64,000 nt of DNA, taken from positions 21,518 to 85,517 of the forward strand of contig NW_025777627.1 of assembly GCF_021130785.1 (NCBI RefSeq), written 5' to 3'. The notes under the pieces were generated by a model that saw only the letters and a list, made by a program, of their open reading frames with translations, had not been told where the DNA came from and made no database searches. Every line of letters starts with the position of its first letter. The first letter of the stretch is position 1. The position numbers and the translations under genes were made by a program. Below, piece by piece: positions 24,271-34,785 of this stretch. The DNA comes from Homalodisca vitripennis. Lineage: Eukaryota > Arthropoda > Insecta > Hemiptera > Cicadellidae.

Positions 24271-24955
24271 ACGTAGGAAAATAAATAATTTTTTTAACAA
24301 GTTGAGGAAATTCCTATGTGATATTGTGTTGTAGCTTATTCATAGGAAACAAAAAAGTATAAAGTGGGATATTAATGTGGGTAACAAGATTTGATTTGGT
24401 TTCCATGTCGAATAGTAGTACCCTCCCTAAACTAACGGGAAATTTAAACTTTAAAATAATCCATTGTAAGTTAAAGCAATTAACAACCACGAGAATATAT
24501 AATCTGACAAGATAAATTAAGAAACATTTAACCTGGAGAAACAAAAGTTTGCATGAAAACTTATTTCAACATATGCAACAATAAATTCTTTGGTGAATAT
24601 CAAACTAAGAAATTTGGTGGAGAGTCTTTGAAAGCCTATTACTCAATAAATTGATACAAATTTTCCTTTAGTTTAGCTTTTTCTTGAGGAGTATAAGCAA
24701 TTATTTCCTGTATGATTGGTTGTCAGTAAGGCTACCTATCTGTTGGACATTTTAAAAAATTAAATGAAATTTAGACTTAAAAATTTGGTTACAACAACCT
24801 CGCGTACCCTGTAACACAAGTGGTGTGGATTATTCCCACCCTGGTATGCATTTTAGTAAATAAGCAGCGTTATAAGTATTATATTAATTTGAAAACTTCG
24901 ATGTAGTTTATTAATAGAATTCATAGAAATATTACTAAGAAAGGCATTAACTATT
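24271..24955. other. AT-rich intergenic DNA, no gene seen
   Basis: No protein or RNA gene similarity recognised. A 76-codon minus frame at 24314-24544 has no domain. Confidence 0.45.
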
Positions 24956-24959
24956 GGAG

Positions 24960-25448
24960 GTTTAATTTAAGACAAGAAGCTGCAGAGAATCGTTCAAGTC
25001 ACTTAAGATCTTAACCGTCACATCACTCTACATACTTGCAGTTGTCATCTACACCAATCAGACTGGACCTTCCAAGAAATGAAGACATACATTCTTACAA
25101 CACTAGGAGAGCAGCCGACTACAGTCTTCCTATTCACCACAACAACAACATTTAGCAAAAAACCTTCATACATTGGCCGCAAAATCATCAACTCATTGCC
25201 AACAAAACCTTAAGGACAAGAGAGGAAACCAGTTAAAAAATGAACTTCAGAAGTGGCTAGTGGAGCGCACCCTTATACTCGACCAAGGAGTTTTTTTGGA
25301 CCTTTTATAAGATGACAAAAACATTACAAAAAATTAATAAACAAATAGATACATAAAATTGTAAAGCAAGATTATCACATGTTGACGCCATTGTATTTAT
25401 TAAAGAAACTGCAAATAAAGAATATTGTCTATTGTCTATTGTCTATTG
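24960..25448 (+). mobile_element. 3' end of a 5'-truncated CR1/Jockey-type LINE
   Basis: On the plus strand, with two frame changes, the sequence codes CRESFKSLKILTVTSLYILA, LDLPRNEDIHSYNTRRAADY, SLPIHHNNN, then KPSYIGRKIINSLPTK and NQLKNELQKWLVERTL. The 'HsYnTR.a.d......h....kkp.Y.g.kiiNsLP..lk......f...lk.wL' pattern is the C-terminal end of the ORF2 reverse transcriptase of CR1- and Jockey-like LINEs. After a short 3' untranslated part the element ends in a 7-bp tandem tail, ATTGTCT repeated about three times (25425-25448), typical of CR1-like tails. It is a dead 5'-truncated insertion of about 490 bp. Confidence 0.8.
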
Positions 25449-25454
25449 TAAGTA

Positions 25455-27565
25455 GAGATAAAAATACAGATAAGATACTAATAAAAGACCCAAATAAAGG
25501 TTCAGTTTTGTTTAGCAGTAATGAAGGAGATTTACTTTGAGTTTGAAGTCTTCCATGTAGCTTTTAATAATAAAGATATTCCCTACTTTAAGAAACAATA
25601 TCCTTTTTGTTTAGAGTTGATAGCGAGAGATTTATTTTCTCTCGAATGGTCGGACATTTAAAAAACAATTTTCTTTCTTGTTATTTTATCATTCCTCGCG
25701 CAAAATTAAAATATTAAAGTAATTCTTACTAAGCAGATTATGTTTATAATAGTGTATTAAACACATCACAATCTAATAAACATAAAAATGGGTATATCGT
25801 GTGGAGTAAAAATTTTGTTGTAGTTTATAATTCATGATGATAGAGCTAAATATCTCATATACTAATTTATATTAACTCTAAAAATAGCTCTTTGAACACG
25901 TGTGCTGTATATAAGAATAGGTTTAATGCTACTGCAATAGTCTCCAAACCTCAATACATTTTGAATTGTTTTTTATTCTTCAATGTTAGTATTAAGGTGT
26001 TGGTCATGTCCTAATTACGTACATGAGATCATAATTTAGTCTGTATTTAATACAAAATTGTACAATACCTGTAGTTTATATGTTTATAGTTTATATATTG
26101 AGTTCTTTTTTATTTTGTACTATAACTCTGTAAAAGTAAAATGTTTTGGGTAATATGAAGAAACCATACTCCGCATTAGATTCTGAGATGGTATTAGAAT
26201 GGAAGATCAGCGTTCCAATGCTGAAGTAACTTGTAGAGATCAGGTTTTTTGAGAGGTTTTAGGCGAAAGGGAAGATAACGAGACCATTATGAGAGTAAAT
26301 CAGAATATAAAATTGAATTGAAATACATTTTTTCCCGTAATTCTCTAAACAAAGGTGTATCACGTTTATTGTTCAGGTCATGACACACATATTTCACCAT
26401 ATGAACATGGTCTCTGATGTTTAGTTTCTCATCTGTCTGTCTGTATGAGTATTTTATATATATACAAAAATACAGCATACAGCAATAACGTGAATATACT
26501 TTTGACCGAAGAGTTACTGGTGTATATATAGATGATGAGGGAATTTCTAAATTGAGACCATGACTTCCGTTATATGTATACTTACAGAACTCGCTATAGT
26601 AGTGACAATAAAAAGAAGCCAAAGGAATTGAAATATTAAATAAAAATATTATTAACGATATCCTCATTTATAATCAAAACACCTTATGTTATTTATTAGC
26701 ATCGGAAAAAAAATAAAATCAGATTAAAGTTTAAAGCTACATGATGTTAGTTGCTTGGAAGCATACAATCTATAATCTAGTATAAATGTTAGACTAGATT
26801 AGTTTAAAAGTTACCATAATTTATCTAGTTACAAAGTTCCCTGTTTTCCTTGTTTGATGAAGCAGCACGAGCAAATGCAGACAGGATAGGTAAACATCAT
26901 TGACTAAATAACGGGTTATTGGCATTTATATATATTTTAAATATAAAAATGAGAAAAAAAGATTTGCATTTTCAAATTTTTTGTTTTAAAATATCATAAA
27001 TGTTTTGGTTGGTATTATATATGGAATTTTTATAGACAATACTTTAAATTTAACTTTGAAAATCAACATTCAGCCCCAATTCAATTCCATGTACAATGTT
27101 CTCCAATGGTTTTCTTTCATTAGAAATGGTTTTAAATCACCATCCAGTAAAGCCTATTTTATTTCATATTACGTATATAAAAAGTTAATATATGAAACAG
27201 ACGCAGCCTTAGCTGTGAATAAACACACATACGAGTTATACCTGCACATGCATACCAGTTTATTTCATGTACACAATTATCTTTTACTCCATATACACGT
27301 CATTAATTGAAGAATTTAAATGCATTTGAACACAGGAAACTTTTAACAAAATTCTTTTTTATTTATGCTATCTGCGTACAAATTGAAGATTACAAAATTA
27401 TTATTTCATATTTTAAAGTGTTAACCTGTCATACGAAACTAAATTTAGGCTTTCCTTTTTTTTAAACTGTGTTTTGATTGTGTTTAATGTTTAAATGTTG
27501 TGTTTAATGTTTGTGTTTCAGTTTAAACTAAACGAAATGAAAATAAACCAACTTAATCAAGGAAA
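25455..27565. other. AT-rich intergenic DNA, no gene seen
   Basis: Open frames of 126 codons (minus, 26287-26667) and 101 codons (plus, 27005-27310) occur but have no recognisable domain and the residue bias of AT-rich DNA. No repeat partner was noticed in the window. Confidence 0.4.
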
Positions 27566-27569
27566 AAGC

Positions 27570-27665
27570 ATTAGTCCCCAGACTACGATTAAACAAACTA
27601 GTTCATGAGATTAGGACTAGTGGGCGAAACTTTACATTTATTACGTCCTTTAACCGCTTTAAACA
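27570..27665 (-). repeat. Dispersed repeat, family R2, copy 1
   Basis: Reverse complement of 48948-49058. Shared words on the minus strand are GGACGTAATAAATGTAAAG, CCTAATCTCATGAAC, AGTTTGTTTAATCGTAGTCT. About 95 bp are alignable with modest divergence. Class unknown. Confidence 0.7.
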
Positions 27666-28460
27666 ATTCTCCATCCTGAGTAAAAATCTTAAGTGTCCGA
27701 TAATTAAATTAGAATAACATTGAAATACTTAATTTTGTATTGATACTTGCTCACATTTATTAAAACAAACCACACGTTTATGGTAATTAAAATTTTCGTA
27801 GATTTAACCAAATACTCTTATTTAAAATGCCTATTTTTAGATCTTGAACGATTTTTTCTAACATATGGCCTATAAAATAATATAAAGGAACCAAAACTCT
27901 TGCACAATTTATTCCACCACTGGATTATGGAACATAATATTTTAATTATTACCAAGATACTAGGCCAAACATAGTAAGCTGGAAGTTTTCCAACCATGAC
28001 AAAGTATAATTAACTACAAACATATCTTGAATTTACACAATGGTGGGTCTTTTTTAAACAAAATCATAAGAGTTAGTGTTTTGTGGAAGAGGTCCAAAAA
28101 GTGTTACTATTTCAATTGTGTTGTATTTGAGACAGGTCCTTAAAATGTCAAACAGGCAAATTATGGTTAGCGGTAAGATTCCAAGCGGTTATATGAAATT
28201 TGATTTCTGTTTGAAAAAACTACAGTAAACACTAAAAGATTAATTTAAAACTAACCAAAAACACCCACATGAACTAAAAACTAATTTGTCTCTTTTGAAT
28301 CGGTAAAATTTTTTATAACTAAAAGCCTGTATGGAAGTAATAAGAAAATTGTATGGTTTTAGTTATAAGAAAGCAGTTTATCCCATATGATACAATATGG
28401 TATTAAATTTGCTGTAAAATTTTGCGTTTAAATAATGCAAAGTAACATATGATCGGAAAA
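27666..28460. other. AT-rich intergenic DNA, no gene seen
   Basis: No coding or RNA similarity recognised before the first tRNA-like unit. Confidence 0.45.
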
Positions 28461-28466
28461 AGTGAG

Positions 28467-28549
28467 GGCTCTCTGCTGTAATGGTAGGCACATTTCACCA
28501 AGACCCGGCAACTGAGAGATCCGGGTTCGACTCCCGGCGAGCGGAGCAA
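28467..28549 (+). tRNA. tRNA-like sequence, unit a (degraded)
   Basis: Aligned with the other units it has TGTAATGGTAGGCACAT (A-box region with an extra G), an anticodon arm disturbed by extra bases (CACCAAGACCCGGCAACTG), and an intact T arm CCGGGTTCGACTCCCGG. The acceptor end is disturbed by GAGCGGAGCA. Extra bases make a normal cloverleaf impossible as read, so it is a pseudogene or contains consensus errors. Confidence 0.6.
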
Positions 28550-28748
28550 GTAGCTTATTTTAGCGATTCAATGTTTAATTGAAATTAAAGAAGGCTAATG
28601 CCATTTATACAATTTAAATGTAAAGTAATATAGTAGTTTGACAGGTGATTGTTTCTCTTCGCGATCATAATGTTAGTTTGCTTAATTTTAAACGCATTTT
28701 GTGACAGATACGGCCAAATACAAAATAATTGAAATCGGAAAAAGTAAC

Positions 28749-28824
28749 GCGTCTCTGTGGGTGTAATGGTAGCACATTCACCTGGCAAGTGAGAGATCCG
28801 GGTTCGACTCCCGGCGTCGGAGCA
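28749..28824 (+). tRNA. tRNA-like sequence, unit b, anticodon GGC
   Basis: A-box-like GGTGTAATGGTAGCAC forms the D arm (GTGT/AGCAC pairing). The anticodon arm TTCAC-CTGGCAA-GTGAG has five pairs and a 7-base loop with the standard U33 and anticodon GGC. The T arm is CCGGG-TTCGACT-CCCGG with a perfect B box. One extra G before the D arm and a TC insertion near the 3' end upset the acceptor stem. A T-run lies a few bases downstream as a Pol III terminator. GGC would read Ala codon GCC, but the G3-U70 pair required for alanine charging is not present. Confidence 0.6.
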
Positions 28825-29016
28825 AGTACTTTTTGTGATTCAATGTTTATTGAAAAATTAAATAAGGCTATTGGCCATTTATACAATTTAAATGTAAATA
28901 AAAGTCTTTTGACAGGTATTTGGTCTTCCGATAAATTGTTAGTTTGCTTATTTAAAACACGCATATGTGACAGATACGGGCCAAAATACATAAATAATTA
29001 AATCGGGAAAAAGTAA

Positions 29017-29097
29017 GCGCTCTGTGGTGTAATGGTAGCACATTTCAGCACCGGCAAGTGAGAAGATTCTGGGTTCCTAGACTCCCCGGCGGAGCAA
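29017..29097 (+). tRNA. tRNA-like sequence, unit c
   Basis: The 5' half is well preserved (CGCTCTGTGGTGTAATGG, then TAGCACA). The anticodon region reads TTTCAGCACCGGCAAGTGAG with extra bases, and the T arm is disturbed (GGGTTCCTAGACTCCCCGG). The downstream TACTTTTTTGTG offers a Pol III terminator. It differs from the other units almost only by insertions, again pointing to indel noise. Confidence 0.6.
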
Positions 29098-29734
29098 GTA
29101 CTTTTTTGTGTGATTCAATGTTTATTGAAATTAAATAAGGCTATTGGCATTTATACACATGTAATGTAAATAAAAGTAGTTTGACAGGTGTAGTGGTTTT
29201 GGTCTTCCGATCATATGTTAGTTTGCTTATTTAAACGCATATGTGACAGATACTGCCAAATACAAAATAATTGAATCGAAAAAAGTAAGCGCTCTGTGGT
29301 ATATATATATTATATAAAACGATGCATATACTGACATGAGTGTATATAGTACTAATAATTGAGGTGTACAACTCAATATTATTCTTAGAGCAGCTTTCAG
29401 ATATTTTGTTACGTGTGGTAGCTCTAATTCTACGACTTGTGTATTGATCTGACTAGGTTAGATGGTAGATAGTGAACATTGCGATAAAAACATATTATGT
29501 GTTTAAATAAATTAAACTATTATTTAAACTAGAGCATATGTAAAGAAATAGATGTAATAAAAATTTGTTTTGAAAAACCTATCTAAATATTAAGTATTAA
29601 TTATTTAGAATACACGATTTAAAAAAGTCTTTGAAATACAGGATAAATTAGATTAAGGAAAGTTACAATAGTATAAATTAACATAAATATGGAAATTTTA
29701 TAAATTACAGTTGCGTTTGACGGCAATGCGAAAA

Positions 29735-29960
29735 ATAAACATTTAAGTTCCAGGTCACTAGGTTAGCGGCCAGAAATGGTGAAACTTATCACCTTTATTG
29801 CGACGTTTGGATTTGCGGGCCATTAGACCCACCATTATCGGTGTAGACGATTGGCAAATACGTGTTGTGTTCGACGTCACTAACGACCTGTTTGTCGTTA
29901 CCTGACAGTGGAATTTGGTCACGTGACACCCACTATACTTTAGAATATACATTACTTACA
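29735..29960 (-). repeat. Dispersed repeat, family R3, copy 1
   Basis: Reverse complement of 45940-46150. Shared minus-strand words include TGTCACGTGACCA, CGACAAACAGGTCGTTAGTG, AACACAACACGTATT and GTCTACACCG. The minus strand keeps a 64-codon open frame, ending with RKSKRRNKGDKFHHFWPL, but the other copy has stops, so coding status is open. Both copies lie close to tRNA-like arrays. Confidence 0.75.
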
Positions 29961-30214
29961 AACTAAACTGGAGACATTGTTGTCCACCTAGATAGTGAAG
30001 TTTAAATGAAGAAATGTTAATAGAAAGTCATATCAATTACCATTCAACTTCTGTTTGTGTTGTGAAATAACTGACACATTGTGTGTCAGTAATTTTTTGA
30101 GCTTTAGCGAAGCATATCACTCAAGGGGGAAAATGTAACTTTTGTATGTTTGCGTAATACCAAAAAACCTATAGATTTGTAATTTTTATAAAGCCAAATT
30201 TCTATAAAGGCCAA

Positions 30215-30435
30215 ATTTTCTATATGTGACAGATACGGCCAAATACAAAATAATTAAATCGGAAAAAGTAAGCGCTCTGTGGAGTAATGGTAGCACATTC
30301 ACCCGGCAAGTGAGAGATCTTGGTTCGACTCCCGGCGGAGCAAGTACTTTTTGTGCTTCAATGTTTATTGAAATTAAATAAGGCTATTGGCATTTAAACA
30401 ATCTAATGTAAATAAAAGTAGTTTGACAGGTCCTT
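30215..30435 (+). repeat. Isolated tRNA-like 270-bp unit between array 1 and the Penelope region
   Basis: Contains the same upstream spacer (TATGTGACAGATACGGCC, TTAAATCGGAAAAAGTAAG), the tRNA-like part and the downstream spacer up to AGTAGTTTGACAGGT. There the sequence passes straight into the terminal repeat of the Penelope-like copy, so the Penelope sequence interrupts or abuts this unit. Confidence 0.8.
30273..30343 (+). tRNA. Best-preserved tRNA-like gene, anticodon GGC
   Basis: 71 bases fold into a full cloverleaf. Acceptor CGCTCTG pairs with CGGAGCA except for a C-A mismatch at 1-72. The D stem pairs across the AATGGTA loop. The anticodon arm is TTCAC/GTGAG around CCGGCAA (C at position 33, anticodon GGC). 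The T-stem pair is weakened by TCTTGG here but is CCGGG/CCCGG in sister units. A box GGAGTAATGG and B box GGTTCGACTCC are recognisable, and TACTTTTTGTG supplies a terminator within 8 bases of the 3' end. It may be a tRNA-like gene or tRNA-derived repeat; the C33 and the missing G3-U70 speak against a working tRNA-Ala. Confidence 0.6.
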
Positions 30436-30790
30436 TGTTTTGAAGGATATTTTTGACGATGGAAGGATTGTGAAGGAAACAGGATTTTCCCGGACATTTG
30501 CCATCGTTCAGTGAAACAAGAAAACAGTAACACTACGTTTCGAGATCTGCAATCTGATCTTTTATTCAGGTAAAGAACTAACCTAATACATAATTACAAA
30601 CTAGGTTAAAATAAACAAATCTTACTAAAAGCTTTGTGGCACGCCTAAGTCAGGAATCACAACCCACAATGTTGTTTGTCAACTTCACTAACTCTAAAGA
30701 CATGCACTTAATACACAAAAAACTATACAAAAACACCAATCATTAAAACTAAACTACGGAATACAGGTCACAATACGTCTTCACTCGTCT
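30430..30790 (-). repeat. Penelope-like terminal repeat (3' end of the minus copy)
   Basis: Reverse complement of about 34365-34785 over some 350 bp. Shared words on the minus strand are GTAGTTTAGTTTT, TTAGTAAGATTTGTTT, TATTAGGTTAGTT, AGATTGCAGATCTCGAAACG and CCATCGTCAAAAATA. A CTGAA..CGAAACG motif at 30536-30570 recalls the hammerhead-like motif reported in Penelope terminal repeats. Confidence 0.8.
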
Positions 30791-31039
30791 ACTAACCACC
30801 TACGACTGACCAGAGGGACTAGCCAATGGTAATCGTGACGGCTGGGCTGAAACATAGATGGCGGAAATACAAAGGGAAGGGGGACAGGAATGGGCCCCTT
30901 TCGTTATTATTGGTTCATGCGAAAGATGAACTTCTTAAAACCAAATATTGTCGACTCCATATTGGGTTTTATTACAAATATCCGATCCGTTTGATACTTT
31001 TGGTTTTCTCTTTAGTTCATTTTTTAGAATTGGCAACCA

Positions 31040-31350
31040 AAGCGGCCTAATCTCGACTGATGGTCTGACTGTTTGGTTGGGCTCTGCCAATTTTATATAT
31101 GTTGCCTCAATCAATTTCCTTTTGAAGCAAAATGTGGTTCCTGATGTATTATGTGGGCTTCATCCCCAATTCATATGACGGTCTTCGGACCAACAATGCG
31201 TGTGCAATTTTTGACTTTTCCGAGTGAAACCCTTTCTCGTGTTTTCTTTGTGTTCTTTTATCCTTACGTTTTAGTGGTATTTTTTTGTCTCGCCTATGTA
31301 TTCCCTATTGCAGCTACATTTTATGCTGTAAACACAGTTTTTTTGAATCC
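31040..31350 (-). pseudogene. GIY-YIG endonuclease domain of the Penelope-like element
   Basis: On the minus strand CVYSIKCSCNREYIGET (31287-31336) matches the Penelope GIY-YIG start 'GVYkIpCs.C...YIGeT', followed in shifted frames by RIKEHKENTRKGF, a HCWSEDRHMNW block (the His-containing helix) and KRKLIEATYIKLAEPNQTV (the Glu-containing segment 'v+E..yI......N'). The catalytic Tyr pair, Arg-equivalent and Glu are present. It would nick the target to prime reverse transcription. Several shifts break the frame. The 106-codon plus-strand frame here is its shadow. Confidence 0.75.
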
Positions 31351-31426
31351 TATGCTATGTGCCATTTTTTTGGATTTTGTTTTTACGAGACTTTGTCTAA
31401 GAGTGTTGTGTGTTTTAAACGCGGTT

Positions 31427-32545
31427 CTAATGTTGGTACTTTCTACCTACTCTTCTAATTTTCTCCGATAATCTCGGCACATAAGGGATTGACCATAAAC
31501 GCAAATTTATCACAATTCTGTTTTTTTCTGACTCAGGAATGATTCTTCTGGTTCGTTTGCACTTATTAATTACTAATTGAGGGTATCCATTGCTTCTGAT
31601 ATCCGATTCAATTTTCCTTAAAAATTCTTCTTTTAGTCCATACTTTATCTGAGCACAAGCTCTTTGCTCTATCAAACAACGAGTTTATGGCTACTCCTTC
31701 TTTGACAGATTTTTGATGGTCCGGATTGATAATTTAAATATTTCTTCCTGTGTGTGTTATCTTTCGGAAAAACAGTTGTCTTAAGGACATCCCTATCTCT
31801 TAATACACACACCATATTCCAAAAATGGAAGCTTGTTTTGGACTTCCACTTCCTATTTGAGGCGGATGGAAGGGGAAATACTAATTAATGTGATTCAAAA
31901 AATTATTTAATTCAATGTCTCCATGAGAAATAAAATAACAAAGGTATCATCCCACATACCTCCACCGAATCTTCGGGTTTTGAACTGAGCTGAATCCAAA
32001 GCTTTTCGCTCGAATTCCTCCATAAAGATATTGGGCGAAAAATAGGAGACAGTGGTGAACCCATTGCCATCCCCGCTCATCTTGACGGTAAATTTTACCC
32101 TCTAAACTCAAAATAATTGCATTGAGTGCATAGTTTCTAACAGTTCCATAATTACTGGCAAACGGGAAGATTTAGTTCTATCCTTTAATGTTTGGTCTTC
32201 TTTGAGACGTGATTTTTATAATAATTTCAGAGAGTTTCTGGAACTGGTACATTTGTAAATAGACTTTCGACATCAAAACTTACCAGTTTGTCAGTTTCAG
32301 TCAACTTTAAGGGATTTTGACTTCTCTACGAGAATCCTCTGGAATTTTTGATGACAAGAGTCAGTTTTTCCTACCAATGGCGTTAAGATGTCCAAGTAGA
32401 ACTTTAGACAATTCCTGGCAAGGTGGAATCACGAGAACATAATGATGGACCGGAGAGGGATGGTAGGTTTTGTGGATTTTTTGGTGGAAGGCACATACAT
32501 ATGGGGGATTTTGGGGAGTGGTGAGGAGGTTAATGTAAGATCTAA
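31427..32545 (-). pseudogene. Penelope-like reverse transcriptase, minus copy
   Basis: Reading from 32545 downward: RSYINLLTTP, then NPPYVCAF and KIHKTYHPSP ('PKIHK' motif), a middle palm region, then GGMW-DDT at 31941-31962 (YVDD box with one extra base), and the thumb ORF at 31427-31675 with EQRACAQIKYGLKEEFLRKI and LVINKCKRTRRI, ending SIPYVPRLSEKIRRVGRKYQ. That last block is the Penelope 'lPyv..lse.I.ril.k' connector to the endonuclease. The order and motifs are diagnostic of Penelope-like elements. Numerous indels break the frame. Confidence 0.82.
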
Positions 32546-32635
32546 ATTTATCTGAAAAAAATTCTTTATGTTTTTTCTTAAGGTGTTTGCTACTCTTGCG
32601 TTCAAATGAATCAGTCGGGTCTTTTATTTAAAACT

Positions 32636-33215
32636 GTATATTTTCCTGTGTGTGTTATGCTTTCGAAAAACCAGTTGTCTTTTCAAGGGGACATCCCTAT
32701 CCTCTTAATACACACACATCCAAAAATGGAAGCTTAGTTTTGGACTTTACACTTCCTATTTGAGGCGGCATGGAGAGGAGGAAATATACTATTAATGTGC
32801 ATTTCAAAAATATTTAATTTAATTCAATGTCTCGCCATGAGAAAAAATAACAAAAGGTTATCATTCATCCACATACCTCCAACCATAATCTTTCGGTTTG
32901 AACTGAGTGCTGGAAGGCCAAAGCTTTCTTCGCGTCGGAATTCCTGCTCATAAAGATATTTGGACGAAAAATAGGAGACCCAAGTGGAAGAACTCCATTG
33001 CTCATTCCGTTGGCCGCAATCATCTTCGCACGGTAAAATTTTACCCTCTAACCGTCAAAATAACTTGCGATTTATGAGTGCATAGGTTTCTAAAACAGTT
33101 CCATAATTACATCGGCTACTGGAAAGTTTTGAGTTCTACATTTCTCTTTAATGGTTTGGTCTTTCTTTGAAGACTCACGTGAGTTTAATAAATTTCGCAG
33201 AGTTTCTTATGTGCT
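32636..33215 (-). pseudogene. Second partial Penelope reverse transcriptase copy
   Basis: A direct duplicate of 31735-32250, starting TTTCCTGTGTGTGTTATGCT and including GGACATCCCTATCC and TTTGAGGCGGCATGG. Relative to the first copy it has many one- to five-base insertions (for example around 32935-33030) and few clear substitutions. It contains the YVDD-box region at 32852-32882 but no thumb or endonuclease. Confidence 0.75.
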
Positions 33216-33224
33216 ACCAAATAA

Positions 33225-33896
33225 AGGAGATCGTCTTGCGTACTAACTTCATTATTGTAGCAATTCCAAGTCAAGTGGAACGACCGCGCCGTTGTAATCT
33301 CTAATTTTAATACGTTGAGCTACGCCATCTGATTTCCTTGTTAGTGAATACAACGAATTTTATTTATACCCCACTACTCAACAAATGCGACATTGGGCTT
33401 TCCAACTGTTACGTCACTTCGTCCTTCCTTTGAGAAATACAGGTAAGCAAATTCCCTAACTTTCTCACAGCAGTCCGTGACAAAAAATTTGGCCATTACC
33501 GTACATCACTATAGTTTACTGTATTCTGTTTTATAATAGGATCATTTTGGGTTTCAAGCTTTTACATCTTCAAAAGTTTAAGGTACTTAGAAACTCTCTC
33601 AGCGATATCAGTGTAAAATTAGAGGTACTCGGAATTTCCCACTGTCTTGGTTCCATCTGTTATTTAATTTACAGACGTGTTTAGTGCTTAATGGTAACGA
33701 AGCGTGATAATGCGTCTGCGTTTTACCATACTTTTCCTGACCTTACATACTCGTACATCCAAAATTGTATCCACTTAAAAATAATGCGTATCTTTGGTAA
33801 TTCGGCTTGCTGCTGAAAAACAGGTAAAACCCTCTTTTCGGTCGCAAATATGCTAATGTAATAGGTTTGTGAATCAGTACAAAATGTGAATTTATG
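33225..33896 (-). pseudogene. Gypsy-type RNase H fragment and downstream linker
   Basis: The minus strand reads KFTFCTDSQTYYISIFATEK, KRVLPVFQQQAELPKI, then EYVRSGKVW and, after a stop, NADALSRF at 33697-33723. This is the Gypsy RNase H pattern 'kFtlvTDhqPL.siF...k..p..aa.RlqrWa..Ls.yd..ieYv.Gk.N.nADALSR'. The sequence after it has frames such as VTVGKPNVAF that resemble the linker before a Gypsy integrase, but no integrase core is visible. It sits between two Penelope-like partial copies and joins the third one at about 33896, in the middle of a word shared with the first copy. Confidence 0.65.
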
Positions 33897-34335
33897 GCTA
33901 CTCCTTCTCTTGACAGATTTTTGGATGAGTTGGATTGGGGGGGGGAAAAAATTTAAATTCTGAAATTTTTTTGATTTTCCTGTGTGTGTTATCCTTTCTC
34001 GAGAAAACAGTTGTCTTAAAGGACATTCCGCTATGCTCTTAATCACAACACCACAGTTCCCCCCAAAAAGTGGGGGGGAAAGCTTGTTTTTGGAACTTCC
34101 ACTTCCAATGTGAGGCGAATGGATGGAGGAGAGTAAATACTAATTGAGCTTGTGATTCAAAAAATTATTTAAGATTCAATGTCTCCCATGAGAAATAAAT
34201 AACAAGAGGTATCATTCCACATACCTCCGACTCAAAACCTTACGGTTGTTGAACAATTTGAGCTGAAGCACGAAAAGAAGCTTATGCGCTTCGGAATTCC
34301 TCACATAAAGATACTTGCGTCGAATGGTTATGTAT
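33896..34335 (-). pseudogene. Third partial Penelope reverse transcriptase copy
   Basis: It matches 31684-32045, starting TTTATGGCTACTCCTTCT and including AAACAGTTGTCTTAAAGGAC and AGGTATCATTCCACATACC (YVDD box region). It has homopolymer expansions absent from the sister copies: a G-run near 33940, and C- and G-runs near 34060-34078 where the first copy has only CC and GG. It ends where the plus-strand terminal repeat begins. Confidence 0.75.
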
Positions 34336-34364
34336 ATCCGTAAAATACCCCTACGGAAATACAA

Positions 34365-34785
34365 TAACCATACATTTGTGACCCTGTATTCGCGTAGTTT
34401 AGTTTTTAGATAATTGGTCGTTTTGTATATAGTTGTTGTCATTAAGTGGGCATGTCTTTTAATTGTCTGGTTAGTGAAAGTTGACAAACAAACATGTAGG
34501 ATTTGTGCATTCACTGGACTTAGGCGGTGTGGACCACAACGCTTTAGTAAGATTTGTTTTATTGTTAACGCTTGTTTTGTAATTAATGTATTAGGTTAGT
34601 TTTTTACCTGAAGCCAAGAAAGATGCAGATTGCAGGATCTCGAAACGTAGTGTTATCTGTTTTTTGTGTTTTCACTGAACGAATGGCAAACTGTCGCGGA
34701 AAAGATCCTGTTTGTCCTTTCACAATCCTTGCCATCGTCAAAAATAACCTTCAAGACCAAAGAGATTGTAGATGTCTGCGGGTAA
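34365..34785 (+). repeat. Penelope-like terminal repeat (5' end of the plus copy)
   Basis: Matches 30430-30790 in reverse. It carries CTGAAG and GGATCTCGAAACGTAG at 34607-34650, a degraded CUGANGA...GAAA arrangement. In Penelope-like elements such repeats are known to contain hammerhead ribozyme motifs and the promoter. Confidence 0.75.

Larger units (their letters stand above)
28445..29300 (+). repeat. Tandem array of about 270-bp units, each with a tRNA-like gene (array 1)
   Basis: Three units start their tRNA-like parts at 28467, 28749 and 29017, spaced 282 and 268 bp, and a fourth begins at 29290 but breaks off into a TA run after CTCTGTGGT. The spacer is shared: ATTCAATGTTTATTGAAATT, AAGGCTATTGGCATTTATAC, AGTAGTTTGACAGGT, GTCTTCCGATCATATGTTAG, CGCATATGTGACAGATACGG and ATTGAATCGGAAAAAGTA. 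Two further arrays or copies lie at 30215-30435 and 43842-44215. It is a tRNA-containing satellite-like repeat, or a SINE-like unit that became tandem. Confidence 0.85.

Noticed and set aside
26287..27310. Frames of 126 and 101 codons as host genes
   Set aside because: No recognisable domain, composition matches translated AT-rich non-coding DNA.
28445..29100. Ordinary cluster of host tRNA genes
   Set aside because: The spacer is repeated along with the tRNA part, most copies have broken arms, and the anticodon GGC with C33 is not normal.
31151..31471. 106-codon plus-strand hydrophobic frame
   Set aside because: Antisense shadow of the Penelope GIY-YIG domain.
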